A stretch of 64,000 nucleotides of DNA from SIG603 sp963621245 (GTDB lineage Bacteria; Bacillota; Clostridia; Oscillospirales; Acutalibacteraceae): the NCBI GenBank assembly GCA_963621245.1, contig CAVFCW010000005.1, positions 62,001 through 126,000 on the forward strand, given 5' to 3'. Positions 33,153 through 39,898 of the stretch are shown here, piece by piece; position 1 is the stretch's first letter; each line of letters opens with the position of its first letter. The notes beneath the pieces are model-generated. The model saw nothing but the letters and a program-made list of their open reading frames with translations. It was not told the DNA's origin and did no database searches. The translations under genes were made by a program, and so were the position numbers.

Positions 33153-34128
33153 AAATTTGCTCGAAATTAATGGCGTAAGTAAAATATTCCGTGTCGGAGG
33201 TATGCTCCGTGGTAAAAAGCTTGTTGCTGTTGATAATGTAACACTTGCAATCGAGGCAGATAAGCCCGTTATTCTCTCCGTTGTTGGTGAGTCCGGATGC
33301 GGTAAGTCAACACTTTGTAAGATGGTTCTCCGTCTTCACACTCCTGATATGGGAGATATTATCCTTGACGGTAAATCTTATCTTGATAAGCATGGTTATG
33401 ACGCTAAGCAGTTCAAGCTTGATGTTCAGCCAATCTTCCAGAACCCTTATGAGTCTTTCTCGGCAAGAAAAGCAGTTGATACCTATCTTTTCAACACGGC
33501 ACTTCGTCTTGGCATAGCTAAGAACAAGAAGGAAGCTACTGATCTTGTCGACGAGGCACTTAAGAGCGTCGGACTTTCACTTGCAGTTGTCAAGGGTAAG
33601 TATCCGACACAGTTCTCAGGCGGTGAGCTTCAGAGAGTTTCTATCGCACGTGCGCTTATCACACGTCCTAAGCTTATCATTGCCGATGAGCCTGTTGCGG
33701 CTATCGATGCTTCCATGAAGATGAACATTGTTAACCTCTTCAAGGAGATCAAAGATAAGTACAACGTTTCGTTTATCTACATCACTCATGACCTTTCAAC
33801 AGCTTACTATGTATCCGATTATATCGCAACACTTTATCGTGGATGCTTAATCGAGTATGGCCCTGCTAAGGAGATCATGGATGAGCCCGCACATCCGTAC
33901 ACACAGCTTCTCATGACGAGTGTTCCGCGTATCGGCGATAAGTGGGTTGATAACGATATGGCTTTGCCTGATATGGAGTCTAAGGAGTACTCAATTTCTT
34001 ATTGTAAGTTTGCTCCGCGTTGCCCGTATGCTACCGATGAGTGCAGACAGACAAGACCCGATGAGACTTATATCAATGAGGGAAGAAAGGTTATGTGTCA
34101 TCATCCTCTCATTCAGCCTCAGAAATAA
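33145..34128 (+). CDS. Peptide ABC importer ATPase (DppF/OppF type)
   Basis: 327 residues. Walker A GESGCGKST, signature QFSGGELQRV, Walker B LIIADEPVAAID, where Ala-Ala replaces the usual Thr-Ser, and H-loop IYITHDLSTA. C-terminal Cys set YCKFAPRCPYATDECRQTRP as in its partner. Dimerises with the preceding ATPase. Last gene of the importer operon, followed by a strong terminator. Confidence 0.95.
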   Translation: MAKNLLEINGVSKIFRVGGMLRGKKLVAVDNVTLAIEADKPVILSVVGESGCGKSTLCKMVLRLHTPDMGDIILDGKSYLDKHGYDAKQFKLDVQPIFQNPYESFSARKAVDTYLFNTALRLGIAKNKKEATDLVDEALKSVGLSLAVVKGKYPTQFSGGELQRVSIARALITRPKLIIADEPVAAIDASMKMNIVNLFKEIKDKYNVSFIYITHDLSTAYYVSDYIATLYRGCLIEYGPAKEIMDEPAHPYTQLLMTSVPRIGDKWVDNDMALPDMESKEYSISYCKFAPRCPYATDECRQTRPDETYINEGRKVMCHHPLIQPQK

Positions 34129-34146
34129 AGTTGATTAACTGAATTT

Positions 34147-34178
34147 AACCCGTTGTCGGTTTCGACAGCGGGTTTTTT
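34147..34178 (+). terminator. Terminator of the oligopeptide importer operon
   Basis: 12-bp stem AACCCGTTGTCG / CGACAGCGGGTT with one G-T pair and a 4-nt loop, then TTTT. Confidence 0.9.
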
Positions 34179-34218
34179 CTGCGCCAAAAATGTATAACAT
34201 ATATATAGTGTGATTCGC

Positions 34219-34247
34219 TTTACATAAACACAAAAGAATGTTAAATT
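34219..34247 (+). promoter_or_regulatory. Promoter of the nitrilase-like gene
   Basis: -35 TTTACA (34219-34224), 17-bp spacer, -10 TAAATT (34242-34247). Confidence 0.65.
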
Positions 34248-34267
34248 ATGTATAAGGAGTGGTAAAA

Positions 34268-35065
34268 ATGAAAATAGCATTGGTTCAGATGTCTAACGGC
34301 GGATGCGTAGAAGTTAATTTACAGAAAAGTCTTGATTATATTAAGCAAGCCGCGGAGAATAATGCTGATTTAGTTTTGTTTCCGGAGGTGCAACTCACGG
34401 AGTTTTTCCCTCAGTACCGAAACAGAGATGTTGAAGCTTATAAAACTGATATTAACTCGGGCATAATACAGAAACTTTGTGAGAGCTGTAAGAAAAACAA
34501 AATTATGGCTGTACCGAATGTGTATCTTTCGGAAAACGGAAAGGCGTATGACGCAAGTATTTTAATATCAAAAGAGGGAGAGATAATCGGCACTCAAAAA
34601 ATGGTTCACATTGCCGAGGCAGACAAGTTTTTTGAACAGGATTATTACACGGAATCTGACGATGGCTTTAAGGTGTTTGATACCGAGTTCGGAAAAATCG
34701 GTGTAGTCGTTTGTTTTGACAGACATTATCCCGAGAGCATCAGAACAGAAACTTTGATGGGTGCTGATTTAATACTTATACCGACTGTTAATACGAAGGC
34801 TGAGCCGACAGAGATGTTCGAGTGGGAAATTAGAGTGCAGTCGTTTCAGAACAGCGTATTTACTGCTATGTGCAACAGAGTAGGTAAAGAAGGCGAAATG
34901 GATTTTTGTGGAGAGAGCATAGTGATTGACCCAAACGGGGATGTAATTGTAAAAGCAGACGACAGTGAGCAAATTTTATATGCAGAAATTGATTTGAAAA
35001 AGGCAGAAGTAGTAAGAAAAAGCAAGCCGTACTTAGGCTTGAGGAGAACGGAGTTTTATTATTAA
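34268..35065 (+). CDS. Carbon-nitrogen hydrolase (nitrilase superfamily)
   Basis: 265 residues from ATG 34268; a GTG at 34259 lies inside the AAGGAG site. The catalytic triad is visible: Glu in LVLFPEVQLTEF (about residue 40), Lys in IGTQKMVHI (about 112) and Cys in GVVVCFDRHYPE (about 146). Members hydrolyse amides such as N-carbamoylputrescine, omega-amides or D-amino-acid carbamoyl groups. The substrate is not clear from sequence or neighbours. Its stop overlaps the next ATG by 1 bp (TAATG), so the two genes are coupled. Confidence 0.88.
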   Translation: MKIALVQMSNGGCVEVNLQKSLDYIKQAAENNADLVLFPEVQLTEFFPQYRNRDVEAYKTDINSGIIQKLCESCKKNKIMAVPNVYLSENGKAYDASILISKEGEIIGTQKMVHIAEADKFFEQDYYTESDDGFKVFDTEFGKIGVVVCFDRHYPESIRTETLMGADLILIPTVNTKAEPTEMFEWEIRVQSFQNSVFTAMCNRVGKEGEMDFCGESIVIDPNGDVIVKADDSEQILYAEIDLKKAEVVRKSKPYLGLRRTEFYY

Positions 35066-35406
35066 TGAACATTCAGATTTTTGGAACAAAGAAATGCAAC
35101 GACACCAAAAAAGCGGAACGATTTTTTAAAGAACGAGGAATAAAATATCAGTTTGTCGATATGAAAGAAAAGGGAATGAGCAAGGGGGAGTTTAATTCCG
35201 TTGCGGCTAAAAACGGTGGATTCGAGAATATGATAAACGCGAACGCCAAAGATAAACAAACCTTGCTTTTGATTAAATATCTTACTGAGGACGCTAAGCT
35301 CGAAAAGCTTCTTGAAAATCAACAGCTTATCAAAACTCCGATAGTGAGAAACGGCAAGGAGTCCACTTTGGGTTATTGCCCCGAAATTTGGAAAACTTGG
35401 ACATAA
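35065..35406 (+). CDS. ArsC/Spx-family thioredoxin-fold protein
   Basis: 113 residues, normal length. IQIFGTKKCNDTKKAERFFKERGI carries the single active-site Cys of the arsenate-reductase-like/Spx family (about residue 11; no CxxC), and TPIVRNGKESTLGYCPEIWKTW the C-terminal region. Relatives act as glutaredoxin-like reductases or RNA polymerase-binding regulators; it lacks the CxxC redox switch of B. subtilis Spx. Role unknown. Translationally coupled to the nitrilase-like gene. Confidence 0.85.
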   Translation: MNIQIFGTKKCNDTKKAERFFKERGIKYQFVDMKEKGMSKGEFNSVAAKNGGFENMINANAKDKQTLLLIKYLTEDAKLEKLLENQQLIKTPIVRNGKESTLGYCPEIWKTWT

Positions 35407-35441
35407 GGTGTATTAATTGTAAAATATAAGGAGGAATAGAA

Positions 35442-37394
35442 ATGAATAACTTAGAAGACCGCTATCTTGAAAGACTTTCCCAGCTTTATCCGACGATAGC
35501 AAAAGCATCAACGGAGATTATTAATTTTCAGGCTATGCTTAATTTGCCGAAGGGAACAGAGCACTTTTTGACCGATATTCACGGCGAATACGAGGCGTTT
35601 GCACATGTGCTTAAGAACGGTTCGGGTTCGGTTAAGAGAAAAATTGAAGAGGTGTTCGGTAACACACTAAGCAGCAGAGACAAAAGAATGCTTGCAACGC
35701 TTATCTATTATCCAAAGGAAAAGATGGATCAGATTAAGAAAACAGAACCGAACATGGAGGATTGGTATAAAATAACTCTTTACCGTCTGATTGAGGTTTG
35801 CAAAAGCACAGCAAGCAAATACACACGTGCTAAGGTGAGAAATGCACTCCCCGATGATTTTGCTTATGTTATTGAGGAATTAATCACAGTTAGATCCGAA
35901 CTGATTGATAAGGAATCTTACTATAATTCCATTATCAAGACAATTATTGACATCGGCAGAGCAGAGAGATTTATCATTGCACTAAGCGAGCTTATTCAGC
36001 GCCTTATCATCGATCACTTACACATTGTCGGCGATATTTATGACCGTGGTCCCGGCCCACATATCATCATGGATAAGCTCATGGAGTATCATTCTGTTGA
36101 TATTCAGTGGGGAAATCACGATGTACTTTGGATGGGTGCGGCAGCAGGTCAAAGGGGCTGCATTGCGAATGTTATCAGAAACTGTGCAAGGTACGGGAAT
36201 CTTGATATTCTCGAGGACGGATACGGCATAAACCTTTTGCCACTCGCAACCTTTGCTATGAAAACCTACGAAAACGATCCGTGCACTTGCTTCCGTCTCA
36301 AAGCAAACCTCAACAGAAGTATAAACGAGCTCCAGATGGACGTAAAGATGCACAAGGCAATAGCAATCATTCAGTTTAAGGTGGAGGGACAAATCATAAT
36401 GAACAATCCCGAATATCACCTTGAGAACAGAAATCTTTTGCACCACATCGATTACGAAAAGGGTACGGTTGAGCTTGACGGAAAGACCTATGAATTGCTT
36501 GATAAGAACTTCCCGACCATCGATCCGAAAAATCCCTACGCTCTTACCGAGGAGGAAGAGGACGTCATGCACCGCTTGGAACAGGCATTTTTGAACTGCG
36601 AAAAGCTTCAGAAGCATATGGTTTTCTTGCTCAACAAGGGCGGATTATACAAGGTATATAATAATAATCTTTTGTATCACGGATGCGTTCCGCTTGATGA
36701 AGACGGTTCGCTAAAGACGGTTAAATTCTACGGCAAAACCTACAAGGGCAAGGCTTGGTACGAATTCCTCGAGAGCTATGTCCGAAAGGGATTTTATGCC
36801 GTTGACGAGGCAGAAAAAGAGCGTGGCAAAGATATTATGTGGTATATCTGGCTGGCAGAAAATTCTCCGCTTTACGGAAAAACGAAAATGTCAACATTTG
36901 AGAGAATATTCATAGCTGATAAATCAACCCACGAGGAAGTTAAAAATCCCTATTACCGTTATCTTGAGAATGAAGAGGTTGTCGATTCTATACTTAAGGA
37001 ATTCGGCTTAGAGGGCGACGATATTCATATCATTAACGGACACGTTCCCGTTAAGGTTAAAAAGGGCGAGAGTCCGATTAAGTGCGGGGGAAAGGTTCTT
37101 GTTATTGACGGTGGTTTCTCAAAGGCGTATCAGTCGCAAACGGGAATAGCGGGATACACTTTGGTATATAATTCCTATGAGATTCTTTTGGTTGCACACG
37201 AGCCGTTTGAGTCGGCTGAGGCGGCAATACTAAAGGAAACCGATATTCACTCGGAGCGCACGGTTGTCGAGCGTGTTGTTAAGCGAAGAATGGTTGCCGA
37301 TACGGACTACGGAAAGCACATAAAAGAACAGGTTGAGGATTTGAGAGTTTTGCTTGAGGCTTACAGAAGCGGTAAAATTTCTCAGAGACTTTAA
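35442..37394 (+). CDS. fbp: Fructose-1,6-bisphosphatase, class III
   Basis: 650 residues, the usual length of the Firmicute class III enzyme. Metallophosphatase motifs are TDIHGEYEAF (about residue 43), HIVGDIYDRGPGPH (about 197), WGNHDVLWMGAAAG (about 223), INGHVPVK (about 530) and VIDGGFSKAYQ (about 552). Dephosphorylates fructose 1,6-bisphosphate for gluconeogenesis, which fits the pckA gene 7 kb away. ATG 35442 follows AAGGAGG. It is 35 bp after the ArsC-like gene and may share its transcript. Confidence 0.96.
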   Translation: MNNLEDRYLERLSQLYPTIAKASTEIINFQAMLNLPKGTEHFLTDIHGEYEAFAHVLKNGSGSVKRKIEEVFGNTLSSRDKRMLATLIYYPKEKMDQIKKTEPNMEDWYKITLYRLIEVCKSTASKYTRAKVRNALPDDFAYVIEELITVRSELIDKESYYNSIIKTIIDIGRAERFIIALSELIQRLIIDHLHIVGDIYDRGPGPHIIMDKLMEYHSVDIQWGNHDVLWMGAAAGQRGCIANVIRNCARYGNLDILEDGYGINLLPLATFAMKTYENDPCTCFRLKANLNRSINELQMDVKMHKAIAIIQFKVEGQIIMNNPEYHLENRNLLHHIDYEKGTVELDGKTYELLDKNFPTIDPKNPYALTEEEEDVMHRLEQAFLNCEKLQKHMVFLLNKGGLYKVYNNNLLYHGCVPLDEDGSLKTVKFYGKTYKGKAWYEFLESYVRKGFYAVDEAEKERGKDIMWYIWLAENSPLYGKTKMSTFERIFIADKSTHEEVKNPYYRYLENEEVVDSILKEFGLEGDDIHIINGHVPVKVKKGESPIKCGGKVLVIDGGFSKAYQSQTGIAGYTLVYNSYEILLVAHEPFESAEAAILKETDIHSERTVVERVVKRRMVADTDYGKHIKEQVEDLRVLLEAYRSGKISQRL

Positions 37395-37399
37395 GCACA

Positions 37400-37429
37400 G
37401 CAAAAAGGAGCACCCAATCGGGTGCTCCT
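37400..37429. terminator. Bidirectional terminator between fbp and the dehydrogenase gene
   Basis: 10-bp stem AGGAGCACCC (37406-37415) / GGGTGCTCCT (37420-37429). A T run is present on the minus-strand side; on the plus side CGTGTTTTG follows. Confidence 0.85.
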
Positions 37430-37442
37430 CGTGTTTTGCAAA

Positions 37443-38471
37443 TTAGCAATACGTTTCCATTGAAGCGGAGAGATACTGAACTTCTTCGAGCTGATCGCAA
37501 GTTACGTATCCTGAAGGTGCTTTGATGAGAGAAGGAATACGGTTTACAATTGTTGCGCATGTGTGTTCAACTGTAGACGGTTTAACAACATGATACTCAA
37601 CATTCGGCTCGCCTGTAAGCCACCAATCGCACATATCGCCGTCATCGGGGCCGTAAACTTTACCGATTGTTTCCTCTTCAACGGTGATGCCCTCTTCGGT
37701 CTCGATTGTAACAACAGCCGACATACCGATGCAGCGGCCAGCCTTAATAGTCGAGCCCAAAGTTTCGCTGTAAAGATCCTTATCGATAATGTACGGAACA
37801 TGTTTCTGATCAATTGACTTCACGTGCAAACCAAGCTTGCTGCATATTCCTTCGCTTGCGTTCCATGCGTAAGACGGCTCAAATACATCGGGATGAGCAA
37901 TCTTTTCCTCAAACTCCTCGGGTGTGAGGTCGCATCCGTGAGCCTTTGCGAGTGCAAGACCGTATTCATCAACGTTGTAGCTGTATGCGCCCTTAATCTT
38001 CTTAATGCTGTCCATGCCGGCGGCTGCGAGACCGACCATGTTAATCCAGAAAATATCCTGCATGCCTGAGCCTGTCATTGTGCATCCGGTTGCCTTAGCG
38101 ATAGCATCGAGCTCGTCAATCTGCTCCTTAGCGGTTGTGCAAGGATAAATAGCCTCCTCACATGTTGTGATAACATTTATACCACGGGAAACACATTTCT
38201 TTGCGTGCGGGTAGATATCGTTGATGAAACTGAACAGCGTGACAATAGCAACATCGGGCTTGCTCTCGTCAAGAACCTTGTCTGCATCGCTTGAAATGAC
38301 AACGCCTGTCTTGAATCCGAGCTCTGCAAAATCGCCTACATCCATTCCGACAACTGCGGGGTTAACATCGATTGCACCGACAACCTCTGCACCATGGTTG
38401 TAAAGATATCTGATGATATACTTAGCCATTTTTCCGCAACCGTACTGTACAACTTTAACTTTTCTGTCCAT
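37443..38471 (-). CDS. 2,4-diaminopentanoate dehydrogenase-like oxidoreductase
   Basis: 342 residues with an N-terminal Rossmann fold (VVQYGCGKMAKYIIRYL, about residues 6-22), VVGAIDVNP, CVSRGINVITTCEEAIYP and GSGMQDIFWINM. The overall pattern is that of DapB-like dehydrogenases of the Ord type, which oxidise 2,4-diaminopentanoate during clostridial ornithine fermentation. The aminomutase and thiolase genes of that pathway are not in the window, so the substrate may differ. Monocistronic; its promoter has a MerR-type 19-bp spacer and its leader carries four tandem dyads. Start behind GGGAGG. Confidence 0.75.
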   Translation of the reverse strand: MDRKVKVVQYGCGKMAKYIIRYLYNHGAEVVGAIDVNPAVVGMDVGDFAELGFKTGVVISSDADKVLDESKPDVAIVTLFSFINDIYPHAKKCVSRGINVITTCEEAIYPCTTAKEQIDELDAIAKATGCTMTGSGMQDIFWINMVGLAAAGMDSIKKIKGAYSYNVDEYGLALAKAHGCDLTPEEFEEKIAHPDVFEPSYAWNASEGICSKLGLHVKSIDQKHVPYIIDKDLYSETLGSTIKAGRCIGMSAVVTIETEEGITVEEETIGKVYGPDDGDMCDWWLTGEPNVEYHVVKPSTVEHTCATIVNRIPSLIKAPSGYVTCDQLEEVQYLSASMETYC

Positions 38472-38492
38472 AATAAAATCCTCCCTATATTA

Positions 38493-38545
38493 AACCTGAT
38501 GGTTTAACCTGTTGGTTTAGCCTTTTGCTAAAACCCTTCGGTTTT
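38493..38545 (-). repeat. Four tandem 13-bp dyad repeats in the dehydrogenase leader
   Basis: Consecutive 13-bp units at 38493-38505, 38506-38518, 38519-38531 and 38532-38544. Units 1, 2 and 4 contain AACC-N4-GGTT; unit 3 is diverged (AGCC-N4-GCTA) but still palindromic after a 1-bp shift (TAGC/GCTA). They lie at about +7 to +58 of the transcript from the promoter at 38558-38588. Confidence 0.75.
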
Positions 38546-38557
38546 CTTTACAACTAA

Positions 38558-38588
38558 AGTATAAACCCTCACGCAAGTTTAGAGTCAA
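38558..38588 (-). promoter_or_regulatory. MerR-type promoter with 19-bp spacer
   Basis: Minus-strand -35 TTGACT (38583-38588), 19-bp spacer, -10 TATACT (38558-38563). TAAAC and GTTTA half-sites flank the spacer centre. An overlong spacer with a dyad between the boxes is the hallmark of MerR-activated promoters, and a MerR gene lies immediately upstream. Confidence 0.8.
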
Positions 38589-38617
38589 GGACTTTGTGAA
38601 AAAAATATCGTATATTG

Positions 38618-39457
38618 TCAAAATTTTATCGGGACTTGAAGCCTTAGAAACATATTCCTTTTGCTGTCGTCAAAAACATTGAACTCTGTGAGCTCCTCAC
38701 AAATGTAATCTCCTGCAAGAGAATATCCCATCTTATTGCAAAAATCCAAAAGCTGATTGCCGTACTCGATTTCTTTGTCGTAATCGTCAAGGTAAATACA
38801 GGCGTACATTCCGCTGTCCACAATGCTTATATCACCCTCGTGCTCGAGAATTCGTTTGTCGGAAAATATAAAGGCTTTGTCGGCAATAAACTCTCTGCTT
38901 TCGAAATTCTGCTGTAAAATACTTGTTCCGAGATTGTAAGAATGTACCTGATTAATACCCACGGAATATAGTTTTCTTCTGAGTTTCATAACTATTTCTT
39001 CATAACAGTTGCGGTCATATTCGTAGAAATTCACATCGCATGGAATGTACCAAATATAACGCCTGTCGATATATTCAAGTGAGATTGTGCCCGTGGTGGG
39101 GGACTTTCTGTATCGCTCGATTTGTGCGATTGTTCTCTCAACGGCGTCGTGCTGTTCCTTTAGTTTACGCATCTGCTCGTGAAGCTGTTCGTTCTTTTTT
39201 GCAAGTATGCTCTCGATGAGAGTAACATCCTCTTTCTCGAGAATATCTTTGATTTCTACAAGACTCATGCCGAGTTCTTTCATGTAGACTATAATGTCAA
39301 GCCGTGCGGTTTGCTGAAGCGTGTAGTAGCGGTAACCGGTTTCGCTGTCGGTGTAGGCGGGCTTTAAAAGTCCCTTTTTGTCGTAAAGTCTTAGTGTGGG
39401 AATGCTTATGCCGTTAATCTCTGACATTTTACCGATAGAAAGAAGTGAATTGTCCAT
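38618..39457 (-). CDS. MerR-family regulator with GyrI/AraC-effector-like sensor domain
   Basis: 279 residues. The N-terminal MerR helix-turn-helix and wing read LLSIGKMSEINGISIPTLRLYDKKGLLKP and TGYRYYTLQQTARLD, followed by a coiled-coil dimerisation helix (about 80-118, ESILAKKNEQLHEQMRKLKEQHDAVERTIAQIE). The C-terminal effector domain (about 125-279) resembles the BmrR/GyrI small-molecule-binding type. It probably activates the 19-bp-spacer promoter just downstream of it. It has its own promoter at 39500-39528. Confidence 0.9.
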   Translation of the reverse strand: MDNSLLSIGKMSEINGISIPTLRLYDKKGLLKPAYTDSETGYRYYTLQQTARLDIIVYMKELGMSLVEIKDILEKEDVTLIESILAKKNEQLHEQMRKLKEQHDAVERTIAQIERYRKSPTTGTISLEYIDRRYIWYIPCDVNFYEYDRNCYEEIVMKLRRKLYSVGINQVHSYNLGTSILQQNFESREFIADKAFIFSDKRILEHEGDISIVDSGMYACIYLDDYDKEIEYGNQLLDFCNKMGYSLAGDYICEELTEFNVFDDSKRNMFLRLQVPIKF

Positions 39458-39499
39458 TTAATCACCTTAAATAAGTTAAAAAGTCTAATCTGTAATTAG

Positions 39500-39528
39500 A
39501 GTTTAATCCATAAAAAAGGCTTTGTAAA
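39500..39528 (-). promoter_or_regulatory. Promoter of the MerR gene
   Basis: Minus-strand -35 TTTACA (39523-39528), 17-bp spacer, -10 TAAACT (39500-39505). Confidence 0.7.
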
Positions 39529-39587
39529 GGGAATTCGCAAAAGATAAAGACTATCGATAAAAAGACTTTGTAATATTTTTTGAGGAT

Positions 39588-39616
39588 AAAAAAGAGCACG
39601 CCGAATTGGCGCGCTC
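39588..39616 (-). terminator. Terminator of the feo operon
   Basis: Minus-strand 9-bp stem GAGCGCGCC / GGCGTGCTC (one G-T pair), 5-nt loop, then TTTTTT (complement of 39588-39593). Confidence 0.88.
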
Positions 39617-39632
39617 GATTTATTTTTGAAGA

Positions 39633-39881
39633 TTATCTGTGAAACAGACCTTTTTTTACATAAGGTTCGCTTGAAATTCCTTTAAGCTCATAACCTGTAT
39701 CTTTAATTACAGCTTTAAGCTTTTCGGCGTCAAGCGCATTTTCGGAGATTATCTCGGAAGATTTTTTCTTGTGAGAGGATTTAACACTCTTCACATCAAA
39801 ATTCTTTCTGATGCACTCGTTCATATGTGACTCGCACATGCTGCAAGCCATTCCTTCAATACTAAGAACTGTTTTAACCAT
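39633..39881 (-). CDS. Heavy-metal-associated (HMA) domain protein in the feo operon
   Basis: 82 residues. The metal-binding loop GMACSMCESHMNE (MxCxxC, about residues 10-22) and beta-alpha-beta pattern (VLSIEGMAC, AEKLKAVIKDTGYEL) define an HMA/CopZ-like domain. The tail SSEPYVKKGLFHR and the Lys-rich SSHKKKSSE insert are unusual. It sits 17 bp after feoB as the last gene of an iron-uptake operon, where FeoC or a Cys-rich FeoB-associated peptide would often be found. It may handle Fe(II) or protect against Cu; unproven. Confidence 0.85.
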   Translation of the reverse strand: MVKTVLSIEGMACSMCESHMNECIRKNFDVKSVKSSHKKKSSEIISENALDAEKLKAVIKDTGYELKGISSEPYVKKGLFHR

Positions 39882-39898
39882 AATAAGCCTCGTTAAAA

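Noticed and set aside
38493..38545. CRISPR-like array
   Set aside because: The units are only 13 bp, directly adjacent without spacers, each internally palindromic, and there are no cas genes nearby.
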